Counted from the stretch's first letter, positions 1 through 8,317 are shown. The stretch: DNA of 64,000 nucleotides from Rossellomorea marisflavi (GCA_003667865.1 CP033051.1:3588501-3652500), one strand, 5' to 3'. Numbers and translations are program-made. Notes: generated from the sequence alone by a model not told the origin.

Positions 1-140
1 AAGAAATCCTCAGATTCATTTTTCACATCGTATTGTTTATTGACCGTTAAAACATTTTCTACTAGGTATTTTTTCGCATCAGTATGTATACATTTTACTC
101 TTTTTAATGTTGGTCTATCTGTCCAATTTTTATGGATCAT
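1..140 (-). CDS. Small hypothetical protein, 3' end outside window (DUF6501-like)
   Basis: An open frame starts at ATG 138-140 on the minus strand and runs off the left edge; 46 codons are visible. The peptide begins MIHKNWTDRPTLKRVKCIHT and continues with a KKYLVENVLTV segment. A Shine-Dalgarno-like AAAGGATG sits 7 bases before the ATG. The start resembles small Bacillus proteins of the DUF6501 type from memory only. No function is known to me, and the C-terminus cannot be judged. Confidence 0.5.
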   Translation of the reverse strand, partial: MIHKNWTDRPTLKRVKCIHTDAKKYLVENVLTVNKQYDVKNESEDF

Positions 141-265
141 ATATTTAACATCCTTTCTTTCGTACATTTACTATAGTATATTCTGATTGAAATGAGAGTT
201 CAACTTAAATATAAGCTTACAATAGAAAGAAACAGCTTTATGACACTTCACTTTGTAAAGTTTTC

Positions 266-292
266 TGAAACCTTCTTAAACCATTATCCGTA
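266..292 (+). promoter_or_regulatory. ECF sigma-type promoter (TGAAAC - 17 bp - CGTA)
   Basis: TGAAAC at 266-271 and CGTA at 289-292 are separated by 17 bases, and the -10 box lies about 33 bases before the ATG of the Zn-ribbon gene. The boxes match the Bacillus sigma-W/sigma-M consensus; spacers of 16-17 are usual. Which ECF factor reads it cannot be decided from sequence. Confidence 0.6.
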
Positions 293-325
293 TACTAGGT
301 ATAACGAAATAAAGGAGCGATTTTC

Positions 326-532
326 ATGAGTGAACAAAAAGGCTGCCTAAAATGTGGTTCTAAAGATGCCGCCACGAAAGAGATTGCGACTTCAGGGACA
401 GGTCTATCGAAAATGTTTGATATTCAACATAATAGATTTATGGTTGTATACTGTAAAAATTGTGGCTATTGTGAGTTATATAATAAAGATTCTTCTATGG
501 GTTCTAATATCTTGGATTTATTCTTTGGGTAA
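326..532 (+). CDS. Small Zn-ribbon protein (COG3478-like)
   Basis: This 68-residue protein has two CxxC knuckles, CLKCG near residue 8 and CKNCGYCELY near residue 43, which together would bind one zinc ion. Between them lies a hydrophobic FMVVYC strand. The pattern fits the COG3478 group of short Zn-ribbon proteins, which are annotated as nucleic-acid binding without experimental proof. The start has a good AAAGGAGCG site 8 bases upstream. It is monocistronic, with a hairpin terminator at 550-585. The ECF-type promoter just upstream suggests envelope-stress induction, which is inference. Confidence 0.8.
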   Translation: MSEQKGCLKCGSKDAATKEIATSGTGLSKMFDIQHNRFMVVYCKNCGYCELYNKDSSMGSNILDLFFG

Positions 533-549
533 GCTAGTCAACTTTATGT

Positions 550-585
550 ACCTCTTGAATGATGGTATTCAAGAGGTTCCATTCT
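550..585 (+). terminator. Intrinsic terminator of the Zn-ribbon gene
   Basis: ACCTCTTGAAT (550-560) pairs with ATTCAAGAGGT (567-577), followed by a T-rich stretch. Confidence 0.7.
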
Positions 586-995
586 TTTCGAGTGATAATA
601 GACGCAAACCACCTTTCCCCTTCATTCACGATTTTTCGTATATTACAATAGCTATTTTGTAGTAATCCTATTCAGATTGAAAAATCACAGATTACCAAAA
701 TCAAAATAGGAACTGTCAACTAATTCAACACTCTTACCTTAAATAAGGTAAACCATATACGTAATTCAGTATCTAATAATAGTTAACCGTTTAATTCATA
801 GCAGCTAATAATTGAATTCCTAGACAATTTGCTTCTATATTTATAAGCAAATTTTTATACTAAAGACATTCATTTACGACAATAAAGTCTTGTAAATCTA
901 ATTGAACGATCATAAAATAGTAGTTTAAAATATTAAATAAAGGTTAAAGAATAATAAAGCTGAATTGTTACAGATCAAGAAAGGTGTTTTTAGTT
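586..995. other. Non-coding gap with an 18-bp palindrome
   Basis: I see no convincing gene here. The one notable structure is an inverted repeat, TTACCTTA (734-741) and TAAGGTAA (744-751), separated by two A residues. It could be an operator, but it is far from either neighbour. The rest is AT-rich. Confidence 0.5.
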
Positions 996-1334
996 GTGAA
1001 GAGGTTTCTTTTACCAGTTACTGCCGTTCTTTTTACTATATTATGTATTGTTATGATCATACAACGACCAAATGAAGAACAATTTTATATCTGGCTTGAT
1101 AAAAAACACCAAATTTCTTGCGAGAATCACCTTACTTGTGTGAAAAAACAGGAGCGAGAGTCCCTAACTACAATGATAGAAACAGGTTCATATATTAAAA
1201 ATGGCTATTTAATTTTTAATACAATCGGAAAGACCTTTGAAGATCAAAACGGAAAAGAAATAAAGATAAAAGCCATTGGTGCATTTGGTCATTACTTCAC
1301 AATCGTAAATGATGAAACATCAATCGATGTATAG
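996..1334 (+). CDS. Membrane-anchored small protein, possibly DUF4359-like
   Basis: A protein of 112 residues if it starts at GTG 996, which has an AAGAAAGG site about 11 bases upstream; the in-frame GTG at 984 overlaps that site and is less likely. Residues 3-22 form one hydrophobic segment (signal anchor), followed by a short soluble domain with two cysteines (SCENHLTC) and a beta-rich end (YLIFNTIG, IKAIGAFGHYFTI). The overall shape recalls DUF4359 proteins, but this is a weak match from memory. It converges on ykqA with a shared terminator between them. Confidence 0.6.
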   Translation: MKRFLLPVTAVLFTILCIVMIIQRPNEEQFYIWLDKKHQISCENHLTCVKKQERESLTTMIETGSYIKNGYLIFNTIGKTFEDQNGKEIKIKAIGAFGHYFTIVNDETSIDV

Positions 1335-1366
1335 AACCGGCAGAAGAAGCTGCTGGTTCTTTCTTG
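1333..1366. terminator. Bidirectional terminator
   Basis: AGAACCGGCAG pairs with CTGCTGGTTCT around a short loop, followed by TTTCTTG. It lies between convergent genes. Confidence 0.7.
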
Positions 1367-1389
1367 ATTTTAATCTGATGAAATTTAAA

Positions 1390-2259
1390 CTATTTTAATA
1401 GTTCTTCAACCTCTTCTGGTTTATATCCAAGTTGTATAAGTTGTTGACGAAGCTTGTTGTGGTATCCGATACTCACGTAGGGTTGACTGCCTCTTAATAT
1501 CTCTCTAGCATAGTGTTTAGGTGGAAGCGTTTCCTCTTGTTTGTCCCTAACAATGAAGGTTAGTACGTTCTGATATTCATGTCCATTTACTTCAACATCA
1601 ACAAATGCTGGTCTGTACCACCCCGGAGTTACCCCTTCTCGTTTAAAGAGGTATTCAACCGCTTCATAAGGTGTCTCATAAAGGATGCCCTCCATACTCC
1701 CGCCATCCTCTTCAATATCTCCTCGCCCACCATCTTGAACAACGAAAAGATACTTCATTGTGTAGTTTTTCAGAACTGAGGCACCTACTCTCTTCTGAAA
1801 TAAATGATCTACCTTTGCCTTTTGAAATCGCTCTTGATCCATGCATGATCCATACGCGAAATAATACACTACTTCTGGTTTTTCCGTAATAAATCGATGA
1901 ATCTTCCAGTCATTGGATTTAATTTCCTTTTGAAACATTGAAGAATCTATCCCATAATAAACAAATGCCTGAACACGTTTGGAATCGGTTTTTACTTCTT
2001 TTATTTTTCGATCGTACAGATTATCATTACATCCTTCTACAAAGTCTTCTAGCTTATCTAAACGTTTTAATATCTCTCCATTAATTGAATAAACTTCCCC
2101 GTAAACTTTATTAGTTCCTTCCTTTAAAGCTGGATATCCCCTGTTTGTATCATACAAATGACCATCCACCCATGCTTGCTCTGCAATTAGCGTTGCTCCC
2201 TCTAGTAACTGATGATACTTTTCATGCTTCCTTAGTGTTCCATATACAAAAACATTCAC
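1390..2259 (-). CDS. ykqA: Tandem gamma-glutamylcyclotransferase-like protein YkqA
   Basis: This 289-residue protein carries two GGCT-fold modules in tandem. The first starts MNVFVYGTLRKHEKYH, with the YGTLR substrate loop of the GGACT/YtfP group, at residues 1-125. The second starts VYYFAYGSCM near residue 130, with the YGS loop of classical gamma-glutamylcyclotransferases. Length and arrangement match B. subtilis YkqA. Family members release 5-oxoproline from gamma-glutamyl amines or peptides; the substrate here is unknown. It starts at GTG behind GAAGGGAT and lies 27 bases after ykuT, so the two are probably co-transcribed. Confidence 0.8.
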   Translation of the reverse strand: MNVFVYGTLRKHEKYHQLLEGATLIAEQAWVDGHLYDTNRGYPALKEGTNKVYGEVYSINGEILKRLDKLEDFVEGCNDNLYDRKIKEVKTDSKRVQAFVYYGIDSSMFQKEIKSNDWKIHRFITEKPEVVYYFAYGSCMDQERFQKAKVDHLFQKRVGASVLKNYTMKYLFVVQDGGRGDIEEDGGSMEGILYETPYEAVEYLFKREGVTPGWYRPAFVDVEVNGHEYQNVLTFIVRDKQEETLPPKHYAREILRGSQPYVSIGYHNKLRQQLIQLGYKPEEVEELLK

Positions 2260-2286
2260 TTAAAGTCTATCCCTTCTCTGATATGA

Positions 2287-3147
2287 TTAATGTTCCGTTC
2301 CTTTTAGGAATTCAGATTGAGCACTAGTATGAAAATTACGTTCTTCAGCCATTTTAATATCTTTTTCGTACATCACAGTGGCAATAACTTTTCTTGCCGC
2401 TTTACCAGCATCCCAATAATAGCGATCCTCTACAAGTCCAGTAATTGTGTATTCATAACCACGATATCCAGAGTTCAGTGATGTCATTCCATATACTTGA
2501 AAAGGTTCTACTATACAATCATGTGCGTCTTTTTTGAGACAATATGGTACTTCATCGTTTAGCCTCTGACACGCTTCATCTAATGCAGAGAAAACCGAAT
2601 CTGGATTCTCACGATAACTAACGACAACTCGTTCAATAACTCTCATACGGTCAATATTATAATTCTGTATCTGCTTAACCTCACCATTACTAATTGTGAG
2701 AAGTTTCCCACTCCATTCACGTACTTTTAAAAATCGAAGTCCTATATCTTCAACTGTACCATTAAATGTATTGTTTACAGTAACAAAATCCCCTTTATGT
2801 AGCTGCTTTTCATATATTAAAAAGATTCCCGAAAGGATGTCACGAATAAGACTTTGCGCTCCAAATCCAACTATAATTCCGACAATTCCAGCACCTGCTA
2901 ATATTTTACCGAAATCCTCAACCACTAGTGATAATCCGAATAAAATTAACCCAATGGTCGCTGTATAGCGTGTAAAGGAATGGATCATACTTTCTATGGT
3001 TTTTTCTTTACGTTCTTCAATAAAATTAGTACGCTTAAAAAAATTGTGTATCGTTCGGTTAATAATAAATACTGCAATTATCGTACATAGAACTACAGCA
3101 ACAAACTGTACAATATTGTTTTCAAATAATAAACTTATCTCTTCCAT
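2287..3147 (-). CDS. ykuT: Small-conductance mechanosensitive channel (MscS family, YkuT)
   Basis: This 286-residue membrane protein has hydrophobic segments near residues 12-30, 55-75 and 80-105. The third is the glycine-rich pore helix (GAGIVGIIVGFGAQSLIRD) typical of MscS. A beta domain follows (GDFVTVNNTFNGTVEDIGLR, then WSGKLLTISNGEVKQIQNYN) and then a soluble alpha/beta end. These channels release solutes on hypo-osmotic shock. Length and order match B. subtilis YkuT. The start has AGAGGAATG upstream. It is the first gene of a likely ykuT-ykqA unit. Confidence 0.88.
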   Translation of the reverse strand: MEEISLLFENNIVQFVAVVLCTIIAVFIINRTIHNFFKRTNFIEERKEKTIESMIHSFTRYTATIGLILFGLSLVVEDFGKILAGAGIVGIIVGFGAQSLIRDILSGIFLIYEKQLHKGDFVTVNNTFNGTVEDIGLRFLKVREWSGKLLTISNGEVKQIQNYNIDRMRVIERVVVSYRENPDSVFSALDEACQRLNDEVPYCLKKDAHDCIVEPFQVYGMTSLNSGYRGYEYTITGLVEDRYYWDAGKAARKVIATVMYEKDIKMAEERNFHTSAQSEFLKGTEH

Positions 3148-3251
3148 ATTTCATTCCTCTATTCTTAAAACAATAAGATTTATCAATAACAGTATACTAT
3201 TTAGCAAAGTACAATTACACCTTGAGGAAAGAACAATTGAAAAAGCAAGTG

Positions 3252-3277
3252 GGGACGGACCTTAAAAGGTCCGTCCC
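3252..3277 (-). terminator. Strong GC-rich terminator hairpin
   Basis: GGGACGGACCTT and AAGGTCCGTCCC form a perfect 12-bp stem with a two-base loop, directly after the stop codon of the acyl-CoA synthetase gene. The high GC content stands out against its surroundings. Confidence 0.75.
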
Positions 3278-4909
3278 TCAGATGATTTCTTCGGATTGTG
3301 TGCGTAGTTTAAATTTTTGGATTTTACCTGAAGCTGTCATTGGATATGAATCTGTAAATTCTATATATCTAGGAATTTTATGCCTTGATATTTTTCCTTT
3401 ACAGTAGTCTTTTATTTCTCCAATAGTTGCAGTCTGTCCTTCTTTCAAAATAATCCATGCCATAACTTCTTCACCATATACATCATCAGGTACTCCAATT
3501 ACTTGGACATCTAGCACTTTTGGATGGGAGTATAAGAACTCCTCAATTTCTCTCGGATAAATATTCTCACCGCCTCGAATGATCATATCCTTTAATCGCC
3601 CTGTAATCCTACAATATCCGTTGTCATCCATTACAGCTAAATCACCTGTATGTAGCCAGCCCTCTTCATCAATAGCTTCTCGAGTTGCTTCTTCATTTTT
3701 ATAGTAACCCTTCATGACATGATATCCACGCGTGCATAGTTCACCTTGAACCCCTCTTGCTAGTTCACGACCATTATGGGGGTCAATAATCTTCACCTCA
3801 ACATTTGGAAGGGCTCTCCCAACCGTTTCAACTTTATACTCTATTGAATCATGTGTACGAGTCTGTGTGATAACAGGAGATGCTTCTGTTTGACCATAGG
3901 CTATTGTAATTTCCTCAGCACCCATTTTCTCCATAACACCCTTCATCACTTCAATCGGACAATTACTCCCCGCCATGACTCCTGTTCGTAAACTTGATAG
4001 ATTGTAGTGATCAAAATCAGCTTGATTCAGTTCAGCAATAAACATTGTTGGTACACCATGCAGTGCTGTACATTGTTCATTTTGGATTGTTTGAAGGACA
4101 GTTTGAGGGTTAAACTCCTGAACGGGAACCATAGTTGCTCCGACTGTTACACAAGCTAATGTACCAATCACACAACCAAAACAATGAAAAAAAGGGACTG
4201 GAATGCAAAGACGGTCATCAGCGGTTAATCTCATACACTGTGCAATATTATAGGCATTATTGACAATATTTGAATGAGATAACATGACCCCTTTTGGAAA
4301 TCCAGTTGTTCCGGAGGTATATTGCATATTAATCACATCATTTATATCAAGTTCTTTTATACGATTATCCAACTCTTCGTCAGTAATTTCAGTTGCATAA
4401 TCTATAATATCATTCCAGCTGAAAGTTCCAGGATACCTTTTTTCGCTTAATACGATTACATTCTTTAAATGAGGTAATCTTGTACTAGTAAGCTCTCCAG
4501 GTAAAGAATCTCTTAATTCAGGACATAATTCATAAATCATGTCAATATAAGAAGCATCTCTGTATTGATCAATTAATATGATTGTTTCAGAGTCAGACTG
4601 TCTAAGCAAGTATTCTAGTTCAGTAGTTCTGTAATTTGTGTTAACGGTTACAAGAACAGCTCCTACTTTCCCTGTTGCAAATTGAGAAACCAACCACTCT
4701 GGCGTATTTGATGACCAGATAGCAACATGATCTTGTTTTGAGATTCCTAACTTCATTAATCCTTTGGCAACTGTTCTACAGATTTGATTAAACTCCTTGT
4801 AAGTCCATCGCAAATTTCTATCTGAATAAACAACAGCCTCTAATTCTGGTTGGTTTAATGCTTGTTTTTCTAATAAACTTCCAACCGTTTCATCTAATGT
4901 TTGGTTCAT
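3278..4909 (-). CDS. yngI: Acyl-CoA synthetase (AMP-forming), YngI-like
   Basis: This 543-residue member of the ANL superfamily activates a carboxylic acid, probably a fatty acid, as acyl-AMP and then acyl-CoA. The P-loop-like motif YTSGTTGFPKG lies near residue 197, the ATP motif AYGQTEASP near 335, and the hinge motif GWLHTGDLAVMDDNGY near 410, with RLKDMIIRGGENIYPREIE after it. The catalytic lysine lies in the C-terminal TASGKIQKFKLR. Length and sequence resemble B. subtilis YngI. GGAGCTGATTAT precedes the ATG. It is monocistronic, with a hairpin immediately after the stop. Confidence 0.85.
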   Translation of the reverse strand: MNQTLDETVGSLLEKQALNQPELEAVVYSDRNLRWTYKEFNQICRTVAKGLMKLGISKQDHVAIWSSNTPEWLVSQFATGKVGAVLVTVNTNYRTTELEYLLRQSDSETIILIDQYRDASYIDMIYELCPELRDSLPGELTSTRLPHLKNVIVLSEKRYPGTFSWNDIIDYATEITDEELDNRIKELDINDVINMQYTSGTTGFPKGVMLSHSNIVNNAYNIAQCMRLTADDRLCIPVPFFHCFGCVIGTLACVTVGATMVPVQEFNPQTVLQTIQNEQCTALHGVPTMFIAELNQADFDHYNLSSLRTGVMAGSNCPIEVMKGVMEKMGAEEITIAYGQTEASPVITQTRTHDSIEYKVETVGRALPNVEVKIIDPHNGRELARGVQGELCTRGYHVMKGYYKNEEATREAIDEEGWLHTGDLAVMDDNGYCRITGRLKDMIIRGGENIYPREIEEFLYSHPKVLDVQVIGVPDDVYGEEVMAWIILKEGQTATIGEIKDYCKGKISRHKIPRYIEFTDSYPMTASGKIQKFKLRTQSEEII

Positions 4910-5079
4910 ATAATCAGCTCCATCCCATCTAATATTGGGGAAATGAAGTGAATCGATCTAAGTTGTGAAAACCTCCTCTTATATGGTCCCCTTTAAGGAC
5001 TTATATTATCATAAATTTCACAATATTCAAACGAAGATAATTGTCTATTTCTGACAAAATATAGCTAAAAAAAATTTTA

Positions 5080-5108
5080 TTGACCAATAGAATTAACGAG
5101 AGTATAGT
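5080..5108 (+). promoter_or_regulatory. Sigma-A promoter for tatA(-uppP)
   Basis: TTGACC (5080-5085), a 17-base spacer and TATAGT (5103-5108), about 40 bases before the tatA start. Confidence 0.75.
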
Positions 5109-5148
5109 TTATTTAGTTTGATTCCATTTGAAAGAGAGTGACCAATAA

Positions 5149-5295
5149 ATGAATTTAGGTTTTGGAGAAATCCTACTCATCGTTTTTGTTGGTTTATTAA
5201 TTTTTGGTCCAAGCAAACTACCACAATTAGGAAAAGCGGCAGGTGAAACCTTAAAAGAATTTAAAAAAGCTACTAGAGACATCATGAAGGACTAG
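5149..5295 (+). CDS. tatA: Twin-arginine translocase subunit TatA/E
   Basis: A short 48-residue gene with the classic TatA layout: an N-terminal hydrophobic helix (GEILLIVFVGLLIFGP, residues 6-21), the FGP hinge, then an amphipathic helix starting KLPQLGKAAGETLKEFKKA. It forms the protein-conducting element of the Tat pathway for folded proteins. No tatC is present in the window, so its partner must lie elsewhere. It follows a clear sigma-A promoter and an AAAGAGAGTG site. uppP follows after 45 bases and may share the transcript. The tail is shorter than in most TatA proteins. Confidence 0.88.
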   Translation: MNLGFGEILLIVFVGLLIFGPSKLPQLGKAAGETLKEFKKATRDIMKD

Positions 5296-5340
5296 CTATT
5301 CAATTACACATTTATTATCACGAAGAAAGTAGGAAGTTCA

Positions 5341-6120
5341 TTGACTTGGTTAGAAGCATTCATACTCGGGTTAATTCAAGGATTGACGGAGTTTCTTCCA
5401 ATAAGCAGTACCGGACACTTATATCTAGGTCGTCATTTATTTGGATTAGATGAAGCAGGACTATTCCTAGACACAATGCTTCATATCGGAACACTTGTTG
5501 CCGTGTTCGTTTTCTATAAACAAGAATTCATTCATATCTTGAGGAATCCATTTTCAAAGCTAACAGGTTTACTTATTATTGGGACAATACCTGCAGTTCT
5601 CGTAGGGTTTTTATTAAGGGACTTCTTTGAAGAAATATCAGTTACTGGTGTTACAATTGGATGGGAGTTTCTAATTACGGGGGCCTTTCTATGGTTTGCA
5701 GAATCCATTCGCAAAGGTCATAAAAAAATGGACGATATCTCCTTCACTGATGCATTTGTAATTGGTTGTTTCCAAGCTGGTGCGATTTTCCCTGCCATTT
5801 CTCGTTCTGGATTAACCATTGTAGCCGGACTATTACGAAAGTTAGATCGAGAAACATCTGCATACTTCTCTTTTCTACTGTCAACTCCCGCAATAGCCGG
5901 AGCAATTGTACTTCAATCAGTAGATTTATTTCAAGGTACTTCTGAATCAATCTCAATCAGTAGCTTAATTGTTGGTACAATTGCATCAGCCTTATTTGGA
6001 TACTTAGCTGTTAAATGGATGATACAATACTTGAAACAACACTCATTGAGAATATTTGCTATTTATGTTTGGATATTAGGAATCCTCATTATAACACTAC
6101 AACAATTGAACATTTTCTAA
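5341..6120 (+). CDS. uppP: Undecaprenyl-diphosphatase UppP (BacA)
   Basis: This 259-residue polytopic membrane enzyme dephosphorylates undecaprenyl diphosphate so the lipid carrier can be reused in cell-wall synthesis; it also gives bacitracin tolerance. Both signature motifs are present: QGLTEFLPISSTGHL near residues 13-27 and PAISRSGLT near 150-158. About seven or eight hydrophobic segments are visible. It starts with TTG, supported by AGGAAG six bases upstream and a family-typical N-terminus (TWLEAFILGLIQG). It is followed by a strong terminator. Confidence 0.93.
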   Translation: MTWLEAFILGLIQGLTEFLPISSTGHLYLGRHLFGLDEAGLFLDTMLHIGTLVAVFVFYKQEFIHILRNPFSKLTGLLIIGTIPAVLVGFLLRDFFEEISVTGVTIGWEFLITGAFLWFAESIRKGHKKMDDISFTDAFVIGCFQAGAIFPAISRSGLTIVAGLLRKLDRETSAYFSFLLSTPAIAGAIVLQSVDLFQGTSESISISSLIVGTIASALFGYLAVKWMIQYLKQHSLRIFAIYVWILGILIITLQQLNIF

Positions 6121-6128
6121 TTATAAAT

Positions 6129-6176
6129 AAAGGATCTACTTTCTTAGAACAAATTCTAGAGAAATAGATCCTTTTC
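6129..6176 (+). terminator. Terminator of uppP
   Basis: AAAGGATCTA and TAGATCCTTT form the stem base, with TTTCT/AGAAA pairs continuing inward, followed by TTCG and T-rich sequence. Confidence 0.8.
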
Positions 6177-6193
6177 GTTTACAAGTAACGGTT

Positions 6194-6631
6194 TCACTTA
6201 CTATTCTGATTTAGTAGGCAAAAAAAGAGTTCGTCCCAAAAAATCCCCATATGAAAGAAACGCTTTTTCAGAACTCCTTCTTACTGAAAACCTAATTTTA
6301 GCAAAAACCTTTTTGACCGCTCATCATCTCCGTCCACAATGGCTTCTATCCTATTTAAACCTAACTAATCAATCCCATATTCCTGTATGCTTTTCAGTAA
6401 TTGCCCATCTTATATTCATTTTGTCTCGAAACCCTTCAAATTACCGCTTAATCAACTCTGTTGATTCACTTACAGATGAGAATGGTAGCATGCCATAGAA
6501 TTCCATTGTTCTTCATCAGAGAAAATATCATACATCGCTTCTGCATCTTTTATATCTGTCTGTCTTAGGATCAAACGATTTGATTCAATCATGGGAAATG
6601 TATCTAACGCTTTAAGAGACATTGTTTTCAT
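6194..6631 (-). pseudogene. Decayed RimJ/RimL-type GNAT acetyltransferase
   Basis: From ATG 6629-6631 the frame reads 53 residues, including FPMIESNRLILRQTDIKDAE, the typical N-terminus of RimJ/RimL-like N-acetyltransferases, then stops at 6470. Further along the same strand other frames give RDKMNIRWAITEKHTG and, after a missing middle part, LNRIEAIVDGDDERSKRFLL, LKLGFQ, an in-frame TAA, then EGVLKKRFFHMG and a tail ending at a TGA at 6194-6196. The acetyl-CoA site region is deleted. The gene therefore has frameshifts, an internal deletion and a nonsense codon. It starts 2 bases after the TPR gene stop, so it was probably its operon partner. Confidence 0.8.
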
Positions 6632-6633
6632 CC

Positions 6634-7083
6634 TTACCAAGTTTGATTAAGCTTATCTGAATAAAATAACAAGGCCCTCTTATAGTGAAGAATTCCTTCA
6701 TCTTTTGTGGTTTCACACAGAGATTTAATAAGCAATTCCATTGCAGATTGATAGTCTTGAAGATTGTAAAGTATTAAAGAATAGAAAACCTTATATTCCT
6801 GATGCTCTGGGTATTTAATCATTCCTAATTCAATAATTTCTTTTGCTTTTATATATTCTCCGATTGCTCGATAGGTACTACCTAAACAAAGAAATGCTTT
6901 TATCTCTTGTTCTTGTGTTAACCCAAGTTTTATAGCGCGTTCATAAAAATTAACAGCATCCTTTTCATATCCCAATCGGTCATGAATATATGCACACTCA
7001 AGCACTAATGTAGAATGTAATGGGTCATCCTTCACTTGTTGTAACAATTTTTCTCTTTTTAATTCTTCCTCATTACCATTCAT
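6634..7083 (-). CDS. Tetratricopeptide-repeat protein
   Basis: A protein of about 149 residues made of helical repeats. At least three TPR-like units can be read: around HSTLVLECAYIHDRLGYEKDAVNFYERAI, IKAFLCLGSTYRAIGEYIKAKEIIELG, and YSLILYNLQDYQSAMELLIKSL. The repeats match Pfam TPR_5-like proteins of Bacillus with no defined role; it is probably a protein-interaction scaffold. ATG 7083 sits 10 bases after GGAGG, and the TTG just before it is an alternative. It is followed by a decayed acetyltransferase. Confidence 0.7.
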   Translation of the reverse strand: MNGNEEELKREKLLQQVKDDPLHSTLVLECAYIHDRLGYEKDAVNFYERAIKLGLTQEQEIKAFLCLGSTYRAIGEYIKAKEIIELGMIKYPEHQEYKVFYSLILYNLQDYQSAMELLIKSLCETTKDEGILHYKRALLFYSDKLNQTW

Positions 7084-7107
7084 CAAATCTAGTCCTCCAT
7101 GTTCATG

Positions 7108-7923
7108 TTACTTACTATTTGAAAGCTCTTTCTTAAGCCATTCAAATGTAAAGTCAACTAACTCATTTATTTGAATTAATCGACAAGTAGCATCTCCTAC
7201 AGTAAAAGGGGTATAGGAAACGTGTTTTTCAAAAGCATCTCCTATTATCGGAAAACGATCTGAATTCGATTCTTTATCTAGAAATTCTCTCCATACTCTT
7301 ACACCGTTCTCCTCCATTGCTGACCACTGTGAAAAGATTCCTAGATTCGGAAGTCTATTTTCTGCAAGGTGCATGACTGTGCAATTATCGTACCCAACCC
7401 CTAAAAGTAAGACATAACTCTCTCTTTCATACAGGCGGGCGAGTGGTGATTGTTCACCAAATGGAAAATCTATAGAATGATTATGTACAATTTCTTCTGC
7501 AGCACTTCCCCATGCACTAAAAGATACCATAGGATGCTGACTTCTAAATACACCTGGATGTTGTCTGAAGGATTCAACAATTTGTCCCATTCCACGTGTA
7601 GGCGTTGTGATCGGGTTATATGCTGGCATATGATTCCTAATTGTGTCCCACCAATCTTTAGGCACAGGCGGATTTTCCCAAAAACTAGGGTCTGAATTAC
7701 TTGCAGATTGCGTTGGCATAACAATGGTTCCCTTATCTGTAATGGTCTCCATTAATGCTTGAACTACTGTTTCTGCTCCCCCACAGACCCAACCTAATGA
7801 GTTTAATGAAGAATGGACAATCACGCTCATACCTTTATGAATGCCCTTTATTCTAAACTCTTCCATTAAATCGTCCTTCGTAAGTAATGTTTGATTACGT
7901 TCAATTGCTTTTAGTTCTGACAT
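7108..7923 (-). CDS. AAC(3)-family N-acetyltransferase (YokD-like)
   Basis: This 271-residue protein matches the aminoglycoside 3-N-acetyltransferase fold throughout: VHSSLNSLGWVCGGAETVVQAL near residue 35, TIVMPTQSASN near 67, and TPTRGMGQIVESFRQHPGVFRSQHP near 107-130, then LLLGVGYDNCTVMHLAE near 175. Members transfer an acetyl group from acetyl-CoA to an amine; the B. subtilis relative is YokD (FrbF-like group). Whether this protein confers aminoglycoside resistance cannot be told, because chromosomal Bacillus members often do not. The Shine-Dalgarno site is weak. It is followed after 24 bases by the TPR gene. Confidence 0.85.
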   Translation of the reverse strand: MSELKAIERNQTLLTKDDLMEEFRIKGIHKGMSVIVHSSLNSLGWVCGGAETVVQALMETITDKGTIVMPTQSASNSDPSFWENPPVPKDWWDTIRNHMPAYNPITTPTRGMGQIVESFRQHPGVFRSQHPMVSFSAWGSAAEEIVHNHSIDFPFGEQSPLARLYERESYVLLLGVGYDNCTVMHLAENRLPNLGIFSQWSAMEENGVRVWREFLDKESNSDRFPIIGDAFEKHVSYTPFTVGDATCRLIQINELVDFTFEWLKKELSNSK

Positions 7924-8051
7924 ACTCTTATTCCAACTTTCAAGTTATTTATAGTACAACTATTCTACAAATTTAGAGAAAATCCTACTTAATTATAAAA
8001 AATCACATATCCCCCTTTTCAAATAAGCAATTTTTATGTAAAATAAATAGA

Positions 8052-8073
8052 AAATATAGAATATTCTATATTT
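8052..8073. promoter_or_regulatory. Perfect 22-bp palindrome upstream of sda-like gene
   Basis: The half-site AAATATAGAAT is followed directly by its exact reverse complement ATTCTATATTT, with no spacer. It ends 8 bases before the AAGGAGG of the following gene, a position suited to an operator. Confidence 0.55.
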
Positions 8074-8096
8074 AATTAAATCCAAGGAGGTATGTC

Positions 8097-8231
8097 ATGA
8101 AAATCTTAAGTAATGAACAGTTGGTGGCAGCCTATCGTGACGCTGAGAAACAAGGAACAGATAAAGATTGGATTTTAATGTTAAAGAAGGAAATACGCAG
8201 CCGTGGCCTAAAGCCTTTTAGAAAAGCTTGA
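8097..8231 (+). CDS. sda: Sda-like sporulation checkpoint protein
   Basis: This 44-residue protein aligns without gaps to B. subtilis Sda over 35 residues. It shares the pattern L-S-x-E-x-L, then Y-x-x-A, then D-(W/F)-I, and E-I-x-x-R-x-L, which forms the two-helix hairpin. Sda binds the sporulation histidine kinase KinA and blocks phosphate flow to Spo0A when replication is perturbed. AAGGAGG lies 6 bases before ATG. A perfect palindrome lies upstream and a strong terminator follows. A diverged paralogue is possible, since most residues outside the pattern differ. Confidence 0.7.
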   Translation: MKILSNEQLVAAYRDAEKQGTDKDWILMLKKEIRSRGLKPFRKA

Positions 8232-8275
8232 TGCTTCACCTTACTTAGTCAAAAGGATAACATAGACATAACTTT

Positions 8276-8308
8276 GACTGACAGGTTTGTTTCCTGTCAG
8301 TCTTTTTG
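8276..8308 (+). terminator. Terminator of sda-like gene
   Basis: GACTGACAGG pairs perfectly with CCTGTCAGTC, followed by TTTTTG. Confidence 0.88.
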
Positions 8309-8317
8309 TTTTATAGT

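Noticed and set aside
7108..7923. Acquired aminoglycoside resistance gene
   Set aside because: Base use matches the surroundings and no mobile element is adjacent; it looks like a resident YokD-type gene.
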